Positions 58,062-64,000 of a stretch of DNA of 64,000 nucleotides are shown here, piece by piece. Positions within the stretch are counted from its first letter, which is position 1. Each line of letters opens with the position of its first letter. Below the pieces are notes generated by a model, which searched no databases, was not told the DNA's origin, and was given only the letters and a program-made list of their open reading frames with translations. Source of the stretch: Tangfeifania diversioriginum (GTDB lineage: Bacteria; Bacteroidota; Bacteroidia; Bacteroidales; Prolixibacteraceae); contig NZ_FQZE01000005.1 in the NCBI RefSeq assembly GCF_900141875.1, forward strand, positions 1 through 64,000, in the 5' to 3' direction. The position numbers and the translations under genes were made by a program.

Positions 58062-60005
58062 ATGGGAAAAATAATTGGAATAGACTTAGGAACTACCAAC
58101 TCATGCGTATCGGTAATGGAAGGTAATGAGCCTGTTGTAATCCCCAACAGCGAAGGAAAACGAACAACTCCTTCAATTGTGGCTTTTATTGAAAATGGGG
58201 AACGCAAAATTGGCGACCCCGCCAAACGTCAGGCTATTACCAATCCCGAGAAGACCGTTTCTTCAATCAAACGCTTCATGGGAGAAACCTACGACAGAGT
58301 ATCAAAAGAGGTAAGCAGGGTTCCGTACAAAGTAATTAAGGGAGATAATAATACGCCAAGGGTTCAGATTGATGACCGTAACTATTCACCGCAGGAAATT
58401 TCGGCAATGGTGCTTCAGAAAATGAAGAAAACTGCCGAAGATTACCTGGGACAGGAAGTGAGTGAAGCCGTAATTACTGTGCCTGCCTATTTTAGCGACT
58501 CACAACGTCAGGCAACAAAAGAAGCAGGCGAAATTTCCGGCCTCACAGTTAAACGTATTATCAACGAACCAACTGCCGCATCACTTGCTTACGGTTTGGA
58601 TAAGCAAGACAAAGACATGAAAATTGCCGTTTTCGACCTTGGTGGAGGTACTTTCGATATTTCCATCCTTGAGTTGGGCGACGGCGTTTTCGAAGTAAAA
58701 TCGACCGACGGTGACACGCACCTTGGGGGCGACGATTTTGACCAGGTGATTATTGACTGGCTGGCCGAAGAGTTTAAAAAAGACGAAGGCGTTGACCTAA
58801 AACGCGACGCAATGGCACTGCAGCGTTTGAAAGAAGCTGCCGAAAAAGCCAAAATCGAGCTGTCGAGCTCAACATCTACCGAAATTAACCTGCCCTACAT
58901 TATGCCGGTTGACGGTGTGCCAAAACACCTGGTGAAAACGTTATCACGCTCTAAATTCGAACAACTTTCTGATACGTTGGTGAATGCCACCATCGAACCA
59001 TGCCGCAAGGCACTGAAAGGTGCTGGAATTTCTGCCAGCGAAATTGATGAGGTTATCCTGGTAGGTGGTTCAACCCGTATCCCGGCCGTACAGGAAAAAG
59101 TAAAAAGTTTCTTCGGCAAAAATCCATCGAAAGGAGTAAATCCTGACGAAGTGGTTGCCGTTGGTGCAGCTATTCAGGGCGGTGTTTTAACCGGTGAAGT
59201 AAAAGATGTACTGCTGCTGGATGTTACCCCGCTTTCACTGGGTATTGAAACCATGGGCGGTGTAATGACCAAATTAATTGAGGCCAATACCACCATTCCA
59301 ACCAAAAAATCGGAAACATTTACTACTGCCGCTGATAACCAGCCTTCAGTTGAAATTCACGTGTTGCAGGGCGAGCGCCCAATGGCATCGGGGAATAAAA
59401 CCATCGGACGGTTCCACCTCGATGGAATTCCGCCAGCCCCGCGTGGAGTACCACAAGTTGAAGTGTCGTTCGATATCGATGCCAACGGTATTTTGCATGT
59501 TCACGCTAAAGACAAGGCAACAGGAAAATCGCAGTCAATTCGTATCGAAGCTTCTTCCGGCTTGTCGGAAGACGAAATTAAGCGGATGAAAGAAGAAGCT
59601 GAAGCCAATGCCGAAGCCGATAAACAGGCCAAAGAAAAAGTGGATAAAATGAACCAGGCCGACAGTTTGATTTTCCAGACTGAAAAACAGCTGAAAGATT
59701 ACGGCGACAAAATTCCGGCTGATAAGAAAAAGCCAATTGAAGATGCATTGGCCAAACTGAAAGAAGCGCATAAAAACCAGGATATAGCAGCTATTGATTC
59801 ATCAATGGAAGAACTGAACAAAGTATTCTCTGCTGCTTCTCAGGAAATGTACAATGCGCAGCAAGCCGAGGGTGGCCAGCAGGCAGGTCCGCAGGGCGGA
59901 CAGGCAGGACCACAGGGTGGTCAGCAGCAAGGCGGCCAGCAAGGTGGCGGCAATGATAAAGACGACGGTGAAGTAACCGACGTTGATTTTGAAGAAGTGA
60001 AATAA
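58062..60005 (+). CDS. dnaK: molecular chaperone DnaK (Hsp70)
   Basis: 647 residues. Nucleotide-binding domain with [16 protein letters not shown], the second phosphate loop [15 protein letters not shown] and [11 protein letters not shown]; substrate domain with [16 protein letters not shown]; helical lid; Gln/Gly-rich tail (about 605-632, [13 protein letters not shown]) ending DVDFEEVK. It folds and protects proteins with DnaJ and GrpE, neither of which is encoded nearby. Preceded by a sigma-54-like promoter and followed by a strong terminator. Confidence 0.98.
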   Translation: MGKIIGIDLGTTNSCVSVMEGNEPVVIPNSEGKRTTPSIVAFIENGERKIGDPAKRQAITNPEKTVSSIKRFMGETYDRVSKEVSRVPYKVIKGDNNTPRVQIDDRNYSPQEISAMVLQKMKKTAEDYLGQEVSEAVITVPAYFSDSQRQATKEAGEISGLTVKRIINEPTAASLAYGLDKQDKDMKIAVFDLGGGTFDISILELGDGVFEVKSTDGDTHLGGDDFDQVIIDWLAEEFKKDEGVDLKRDAMALQRLKEAAEKAKIELSSSTSTEINLPYIMPVDGVPKHLVKTLSRSKFEQLSDTLVNATIEPCRKALKGAGISASEIDEVILVGGSTRIPAVQEKVKSFFGKNPSKGVNPDEVVAVGAAIQGGVLTGEVKDVLLLDVTPLSLGIETMGGVMTKLIEANTTIPTKKSETFTTAADNQPSVEIHVLQGERPMASGNKTIGRFHLDGIPPAPRGVPQVEVSFDIDANGILHVHAKDKATGKSQSIRIEASSGLSEDEIKRMKEEAEANAEADKQAKEKVDKMNQADSLIFQTEKQLKDYGDKIPADKKKPIEDALAKLKEAHKNQDIAAIDSSMEELNKVFSAASQEMYNAQQAEGGQQAGPQGGQAGPQGGQQQGGQQGGGNDKDDGEVTDVDFEEVK

Positions 60006-60057
60006 GAAGCAGATATAACCTGAGGAAATCTACCCCGGGTAATTGCAAGATTAAATG

Positions 60058-60090
60058 AAGCCCTGCCAGTTTTGGCGGGGCTTTTTTTTT
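60058..60090 (+). terminator. dnaK terminator
   Basis: AGCCCTGCC and GGCGGGGCT pair (one T-G) around AGTTTT, followed by nine or more T. Confidence 0.85.
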
Positions 60091-60093
60091 GGG

Positions 60094-60224
60094 TTGAGCT
60101 GGTGACTCTCAGTCACCTGCTCAATAGAAAAAGCAGAGGCACTCCAATTTATTCACCAGCTGACCCGAAGTCAGCAGGTGAAAATGAGGCCGGTTGAGCT
60201 GATCATTACAGTTGACCTGCTCAA
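60094..60224 (+). repeat. three 31-bp palindromic repeats after the dnaK terminator
   Basis: Unit 1 at 60094-60124: TTGAGCTGGTGACT-CTC-AGTCACCTGCTCAA, a 14-bp stem with one central T-T mismatch. Unit 2 at 60152-60182 (TTCACCAGCTGAC, loop CCGAA, GTCAGCAGGTGAA) has the same length and a central A-A mismatch. Unit 3 at 60194-60224 (TTGAGCTGATC...TTGACCTGCTCAA) is less perfect. Units 1 and 3 are followed by ATA, A/T-rich bases and AAAGC or AAAAGC. A further unit is at 61786. Confidence 0.75.
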
Positions 60225-60240
60225 TAAAATTAAAGCTTTT

Positions 60241-61191
60241 TTATATCCTGATGTTCGTATCCACAATCCAGTTGGTGGGCTGTTTTTTCATGCGCTGCGG
60301 AATGTTTTTTAAAATCGAATCCTGCAGCACTTTTATCCGTCGCTCACCCGCATAATTTTTCAGGGTAACCACACTGATTTCGCGGGTCGGCTGATCTTCT
60401 GAAAACGCTTTGATTAAATCTTCCTGCTCTGCCGAAACATTAATGGTGGCCAGTTCCGGAATAAAAGTGATACCGCCCTTATTTTCCACAATCCGGCGCA
60501 GCGATTCTATTGAGTTGCTGCGGTAAACCAGATTTTGATTGGCCTGCTCCTGGTAGTTGATTTTGCAAATGGAGTTCACCTGGTTTTGGAAGCAGTTTCC
60601 TTCTTCAAGGTACCAGATTTCTTCCTCATTCAAATCGGCTATTTTGAGTTCATTTGTGTGGCAAAGCGGGTGATTGGGTGAAATGTAGGCATAAAACCGT
60701 TCGTAAAAAAGCGGTTTGAAATCGATTCCGATAGCACTTAACGGAGTGGAAAGAATGCCGCAATCGAGATTGCCCATTTTTAATTCATGAATAATTTCTT
60801 CTGTTTTAAGTTCGCTGATTTCAACCTGTAGCTGCGGGTAGTTTTTATTCAAATCGTTAATGAACATCGGAACAAGATAAGGCGCCAAAGTGGGAATAAT
60901 TCCAATTTTCAAATTGCCAGAGATTTGTTCCCCCATGTCGGTAGTTACTTTGTTCAGCTCCTGAAATTTCAGTAAAATGTCCACCGTTTTCTGGTAAAAC
61001 ACCTCACCTTCAGATGTTAACTCAAGCGGGCGTTTCCGGCGGTCGAGCAGCCGGAATCCAATTTCCTTTTCCAGCTTTGCGATTTGCAAACTTAATGCGG
61101 GTTGTGTGATTTGTAGTTTTTTTGCTGCAACAGAAAAACTGCCAAATTGAACCAATGTTTTTAAATATTCCAGCTGATTAATATTAAGCAT
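60241..61191 (-). CDS. oxyR: LysR-type regulator, OxyR-like
   Basis: 316 residues. N-terminal winged helix 1-60 (INQLEYLKTLVQFGSFSVAAKKLQITQPALSLQIAKLEKEIG in parts, e.g. FGSFSVAAKKLQITQPALS) and a periplasmic-binding-like effector domain 90-300. Cys in LDCGILST and in EGNCFQNQVNSICKINY (two cysteines about ten residues apart, near 199 and 208) fit the peroxide-sensing disulfide of OxyR. It is divergent from dps with an 88-base shared control region, which supports the call; OxyR activates dps in many bacteria. Confidence 0.87.
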   Translation of the reverse strand: MLNINQLEYLKTLVQFGSFSVAAKKLQITQPALSLQIAKLEKEIGFRLLDRRKRPLELTSEGEVFYQKTVDILLKFQELNKVTTDMGEQISGNLKIGIIPTLAPYLVPMFINDLNKNYPQLQVEISELKTEEIIHELKMGNLDCGILSTPLSAIGIDFKPLFYERFYAYISPNHPLCHTNELKIADLNEEEIWYLEEGNCFQNQVNSICKINYQEQANQNLVYRSNSIESLRRIVENKGGITFIPELATINVSAEQEDLIKAFSEDQPTREISVVTLKNYAGERRIKVLQDSILKNIPQRMKKQPTNWIVDTNIRI

Positions 61192-61198
61192 AAGTAAA

Positions 61199-61244
61199 CT
61201 TTATAGTTATATAAAGATAGAAAATATAATTAATAGTATCTTTG
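61199..61244. promoter_or_regulatory. oxyR-dps control region
   Basis: CTTTATA-GTTA-TATAAAG (61199-61216) is a perfect inverted repeat next to the oxyR start. AAAGATA (61213-61219) and TATCTTT (61237-61243) form a second one, and the latter lies in TATCTTTG (61237-61244), a TAnnTTTG -7 box for dps. No TTTG stands at -33, as is usual for activated promoters. Three ATAG steps at 61203, 61217 and 61233 resemble OxyR half sites. Confidence 0.5.
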
Positions 61245-61279
61245 AAGTATTGAATAACAAAACAAAAAAATCAATAATT

Positions 61280-61720
61280 ATGAGTACAAAAAATCAAAAA
61301 TTAGTTGACGAATTAAACGGCCTGCTGGCTGATTATCAAATTTTTTATCAGAATTTAAGAGGATTGCACTGGAATGTAAAAGGGGCCCAGTTTTTTTCAC
61401 TGCACGAAAAGTACGAAGAGCTGTACAACGAAACAGCCGATGTTGTGGACGAAATTGCTGAACGTATTTTAATGGTTGAAGGACAGCCATTGCACACGTT
61501 TGCCGACTATGTGAAAGTTTCCGATTTGAAAGAAGCCGGAACCGTTACAGATGGTAGCGAAGGCGTAAAGATTGTTCTCGACAACAGCCAGGCATTGCTG
61601 AAAAAATTGTACGAAGTACTTGAAACCGCCGACGGCGATGAAGGAACTTCAGCTTTGCTCGGTGATTTAATCGGAGCCACCGAAAAACGCATCTGGATGC
61701 TGAAATCGTGGCTCGGCTAA
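61280..61720 (+). CDS. dps: Dps family ferritin-like DNA protection protein
   Basis: 146 residues from the ATG at 61280; an upstream TTG at 61250 would lie at the transcription start and is not credible. Four-helix bundle with the Dps ferroxidase site: H in FYQNLRGLHWNVKGAQFFSLHEKYEELYNE (in parts, LRGLHWNVKGAQFFSLH), D and E in ADVVDEIAERI. Dps oligomers oxidise iron with peroxide and shield DNA. It is divergent from and probably activated by OxyR. A terminator follows. Confidence 0.95.
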   Translation: MSTKNQKLVDELNGLLADYQIFYQNLRGLHWNVKGAQFFSLHEKYEELYNETADVVDEIAERILMVEGQPLHTFADYVKVSDLKEAGTVTDGSEGVKIVLDNSQALLKKLYEVLETADGDEGTSALLGDLIGATEKRIWMLKSWLG

Positions 61721-61745
61721 TGACAAATAATAAGAAGAGTGAATG

Positions 61746-61775
61746 GCCTCGCAGTTTGCTGCGGGGCTTTTTTTA
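61746..61775 (+). terminator. dps terminator
   Basis: GCCTCGCAG and CTGCGGGGC form a 9-bp stem (one T-G) with a TTTG loop, followed by seven T. Confidence 0.88.
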
Positions 61776-61785
61776 TTCTCCAAAA

Positions 61786-61816
61786 TTGAGCAGGTGACTG
61801 AGAGTCACCAGCTCAA
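61786..61816 (+). repeat. fourth 31-bp palindromic repeat, after the dps terminator
   Basis: TTGAGCAGGTGACT-GAG-AGTCACCAGCTCAA is the exact reverse complement of unit 1 at 60094-60124. It too is followed by ATA and an A-run ending AAAGC, so by its tail it has the same orientation as units 1 and 3. Confidence 0.75.
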
Positions 61817-62072
61817 TAAAAAAAAGCATAACCCAAAAATTATTTACCGCCTTGCCCCTGAAAAATCTCATCAAATGCCTGATTCCCAACAATTATTTTT
61901 ATTTTTAACTACTGAAACCAAAAGCCGGCTCTTGCAAATTGGATATACACATACATGTATTTTTAGGACAATAAGAGGAAGAAGTATGAAGGTGATTGCA
62001 CTAAAAAAAAGGTTTTCGGTAGCAAATGAGTGCAATTCTCTTACCTTCAAGCTCCATTCAAACATTTAATTT
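61817..62072. other. leader region of the phosphatase gene with a bulged hairpin
   Basis: The 256 bases between the repeat and the phosphatase gene hold no convincing gene; an open frame across it starts inside the dps terminator and has no protein-like features. GAAGGTGATTGCACT (61988-62002) pairs with AGTGCAATTCTCTTACCTTC (62029-62048) around a 26-base loop and a five-base bulge, a possible mRNA leader structure or operator. Confidence 0.35.
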
Positions 62073-62735
62073 ATGAATAAACGACTTTTTGCAATTGGAG
62101 ATATTCACGGATGTTTTGATTCATTAAAGGAGTTGGTTGAAAACAAAATACAACTTCAAAAAAGTGACAACCTCATTCTGCTCGGTGACTACATTGACAG
62201 AGGAGATAAAAGCAAAGAGGTTATTGATTTTATAATGGAATTACAAAAAAAGGGGTTCAATATTATTCCACTTATGGGCAATCATGAAGCCATGCTACTC
62301 GATGCTTTAGAAGCCGAGAAAGATATCTCAAAATGGATTCAAAACGGTGGAGATAAAACATTGAAAAGTTTTGAAATCAATTCTTTGAAAGATGTTGAAT
62401 CCAAATACATTGATTTTTTTAAAGGTTTGAGGTGCTATTTCGCATTTGAAAATTTTCTTTTTGTGCATGCGGGTTTTAATGACAATGTACTTAATCCTTT
62501 TACAGATTATTATTCAATGCTATGGAAATGTAAAGAATCCTACGCAAATCCTTTGTTAGCAAATAAGACTATTATTCATGGTCATAATCTTATAAGTATT
62601 TCAAAATGTGAAGATAGAGTTCTCTCTAAACTTGATGTAATTAATATTGATACTGGCTGTGTATATAATGATAAAGAAGGTTTTGGAAGACTAACTGCAT
62701 ATGATTGTAATAATCAAAGAATACTTTTTGTTTGA
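62073..62735 (+). CDS. PP2A/ApaH-like metallophosphatase
   Basis: 220 residues. All metallophosphoesterase blocks are present: GDIHGCFDSLKELV, LGDYIDRGDKSKEVID, LMGNHEAMLLDAL, FVHAGFNDN, IIHGHNLIS. This is the serine/threonine phosphatase (PrpA-like)/ApaH subgroup that dephosphorylates proteins or cleaves dinucleoside tetraphosphates; the two cannot be separated by eye. DNA is more AT-rich than upstream. It lies 43 bases before the operator palindrome of the next gene pair, on the same strand, and may belong to the same accessory block. Confidence 0.88.
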   Translation: MNKRLFAIGDIHGCFDSLKELVENKIQLQKSDNLILLGDYIDRGDKSKEVIDFIMELQKKGFNIIPLMGNHEAMLLDALEAEKDISKWIQNGGDKTLKSFEINSLKDVESKYIDFFKGLRCYFAFENFLFVHAGFNDNVLNPFTDYYSMLWKCKESYANPLLANKTIIHGHNLISISKCEDRVLSKLDVINIDTGCVYNDKEGFGRLTAYDCNNQRILFV

Positions 62736-62772
62736 ATTGATATTATAGATATATTTGCGATTCGCGAATCGC
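62727..62772 (+). promoter_or_regulatory. promoter and operator of the winged-helix/nucleotidyltransferase pair
   Basis: TTTG (62727-62730), 19 bases, TATATTTG (62750-62757): an exact consensus promoter. The perfect palindrome GCGATTCGCGAATCGC fills 62757-62772, starting in the last base of the -7 box and covering the expected start point (about 62764). A protein bound there would block transcription. An overlapping TTCGCGAA-type repeat continues to 62775. Confidence 0.75.
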
Positions 62773-62790
62773 GAATTAATGATATTGATT

Positions 62791-63315
62791 ATGAAGAAGC
62801 ATAATGGAATGCGTCCACAAGATATTGTAGTTCTGTTGAAGATTATTTCAATAAGTGATGGTAAGTGGCGAAATATTGATATTGCAAATGCTATTGGAAT
62901 TAGTCCTTCCGAAGTTTCTGAAGCGTTAAACAGATGTAAGATTGCAAAACTAATTGATAGTAAAAAAAGAAAAGTTAATATCAATTCTTTTACCGAGTTT
63001 TTGGTTTACGGATTAAAATATGTTTTCCCTACTGAACCCGGAGCTATTGTAAAAGGAACTCCAACTGCTCATTCTGCATCGCCAATAAAAGAACATATTT
63101 CATCAGATGCTGATGTTTATGTATGGGCTAATGCAAAAGGGACTCACAGAGGTCAAGCCATTGAACCATTGTATAAAACGCTTCCCCAGATAGTTCAGGA
63201 GGATAAATTATTCTACGAGCTATTAACCATTCTTGATACCATTCGGGTTGGTCGCGTTAGGGAAATACAAATTGCAATCGAAGAATTAAACAAACGCTTA
63301 AAAAATGCCTGGTAA
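62791..63315 (+). CDS. winged helix-turn-helix protein of a two-gene module (candidate antitoxin/autoregulator)
   Basis: 174 residues from the ATG at 62791; ATGs at 62779 and 62809 are also possible, while a TTG at 62755 is inside the -7 box. The N-terminal winged helix (about 6-75) has MRPQDIVVLLKIISI and IANAIGISPSEVSEALNRCKIAKLID, a MarR-like recognition helix. The second half (FLVYGLKYVFPTEPG, VKGTPTAHSASPI, LLTILDTIRVGRVREIQ) is a conserved domain I recognise from homologues in other phyla but cannot name. It overlaps the nucleotidyltransferase gene by 11 bases. Role as repressor of its own operon is inferred. Confidence 0.75.
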   Translation: MKKHNGMRPQDIVVLLKIISISDGKWRNIDIANAIGISPSEVSEALNRCKIAKLIDSKKRKVNINSFTEFLVYGLKYVFPTEPGAIVKGTPTAHSASPIKEHISSDADVYVWANAKGTHRGQAIEPLYKTLPQIVQEDKLFYELLTILDTIRVGRVREIQIAIEELNKRLKNAW

Positions 63316-64000
63316 TAATATTCTAATGCTGCAAACTGTAGCCAGCGGTTTGGGAGAATTGAGAGACGAAATGGTTTTTGTCGGTGGTGCAGTTGCTGAA
63401 CTTTATGCCGATAATCCGGCAGCTTCGGAAATCAGACCGACTATTGATGTAGATTGTGTAATTGAGATTAGTTCAAGGCTTCAATTTGCACGAATGGAAG
63501 AAAATCTTAGAGCCAGAGGATTTACAAACGATACATCAGAAGGAGCACCGATATGCAGATGGATTTATAAAGACATTAAAGTAGATGTGATGCCAACAGA
63601 TTCAAGTGTTCTTGGATTCAGTAACCGGTGGTACGAGGAAGGAATTGAAATTAAAATATCAAAAATACTTCCCGATGGAACTGAGGTATTTGTATTTCCA
63701 CCGGAATATTATTTAGCTGCAAAATTTGAAGCGCACAAAGGTCGAGGTGGAAATGATTTACGCCAGAGTCACGATTTTGAGGATATCATTTATATGCTGG
63801 ATAATTGTTCAGAACTACTCGAAAGTATAACCAATGCAAATGAGAGTGTAAAAACATATTTAAATGAAGAATGTGCCAATCTGTTGAAAAATGATGGATT
63901 AACAGAAGGTATAGAAAGTGCTTTGCCTTATGGTTCAGAAGAGGAAGCTACAGAAATTATAATGGAACTAATCCAAAACATTGCAGATGAGAACCACTTA
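63305..64000 (+). CDS. nucleotidyltransferase-fold protein of the two-gene module (partial)
   Basis: 232 codons are open from ATG 63305 to the window end, without a stop. MVFVGGAVAELYADNP and RPTIDVDCVIEI give the GG...DxD nucleotidyltransferase motif, and IKVDVMPTD the third carboxylate, so the active site is complete. FPPEYYLAAKFEAHKGRGGNDLRQSHDFEDI is, in parts, like the K-x-x-A...DxxD region of AbiEii-type proteins (LAAKFEAHKGRGGND). AbiEii/MenT enzymes are toxins that modify tRNA; here activity and partner relation are inferred from the overlap with the winged-helix gene. Confidence 0.75.
   Translation, partial: MPGNNILMLQTVASGLGELRDEMVFVGGAVAELYADNPAASEIRPTIDVDCVIEISSRLQFARMEENLRARGFTNDTSEGAPICRWIYKDIKVDVMPTDSSVLGFSNRWYEEGIEIKISKILPDGTEVFVFPPEYYLAAKFEAHKGRGGNDLRQSHDFEDIIYMLDNCSELLESITNANESVKTYLNEECANLLKNDGLTEGIESALPYGSEEEATEIIMELIQNIADENHL

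Noticed and set aside
61743-62069. 108-residue plus-strand frame after dps
   Set aside because: It begins in the dps terminator hairpin, crosses a palindromic repeat and has no protein-like features.
62691-62984. 97-residue minus-strand frame over the winged-helix gene start
   Set aside because: Antisense to the promoter and start of a well-supported gene; composition is hydrophobic shadow.

Overview
The window is chromosomal DNA of a Bacteroidota bacterium, probably of the Bacteroidales/Marinilabiliales side (order-level placement is inference). Evidence: promoters of the Bacteroidota type (TTTG, about 19-20 bases, TAnnTTTG) before several genes; a giant SprB-repeat protein with a type IX secretion (T9SS) C-terminal signal, plus PorT; a TamA-like protein carrying a lipobox; the order rpsU-xerC-hpf-tRNA-tuf-secE-nusG-rplKAJL-rpoBC-DUF3467; and a DUF4492-cydA-cydB cluster.

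Layout. 1-910: insertion-sequence debris, a nested-palindrome MITE-like element and a small lipoprotein. 1.3-7.5 kb: the 2068-residue surface protein. 7.6-12.1 kb: nitroreductase, LytTR two-component pair, glycosyltransferase, SDR oxidoreductase. 12.2-20.8 kb: PurL-like protein, menaquinone methyltransferase, PorT, rRNA/tRNA methyltransferase, TamL-like barrel, NSS transporter, membrane-anchored HhH protein. 20.9-35.7 kb: translation and transcription core, with tRNA-Gly, tRNA-Thr and a tRNA-like relic lacking an anticodon arm. 35.7-48 kb: cysteine synthase and respiration (bd oxidase operon, FAD disulfide reductase, DUF4405 membrane protein, then a SCO-coxI-III-IV-II/cyt c-cyoE haem-copper oxidase operon). 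48-53 kb: Ppx/GppA, DUF2459, LysM glucosaminidase, cytidine deaminase, RluA, PanB. 53-58 kb: two long outer-membrane-type proteins around a MntA/HepT toxin-antitoxin pair and a DUF5009 acyltransferase. 58-61.8 kb: stress block dnaK, oxyR, dps, with 31-bp palindromic repeats after the dnaK and dps terminators. 62-64 kb: an AT-rich accessory segment with a PP2A-like phosphatase and a winged-helix/nucleotidyltransferase gene pair that runs off the window.

How it works together: the PorT and TamL-like genes serve outer-membrane assembly and secretion of proteins such as the SprB-repeat protein. The two oxidase operons suggest switching between low and high oxygen, consistent with menaquinone synthesis (UbiE/MenG) and peroxide defence (OxyR/Dps). 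DnaK is preceded by a sigma-54-like promoter with an upstream inverted repeat. The best candidate for a little-described system is the winged-helix/nucleotidyltransferase pair at the right edge: it has a textbook promoter whose start region is occupied by a 16-bp perfect palindrome, the layout expected of an autoregulated toxin-antitoxin or defence module.
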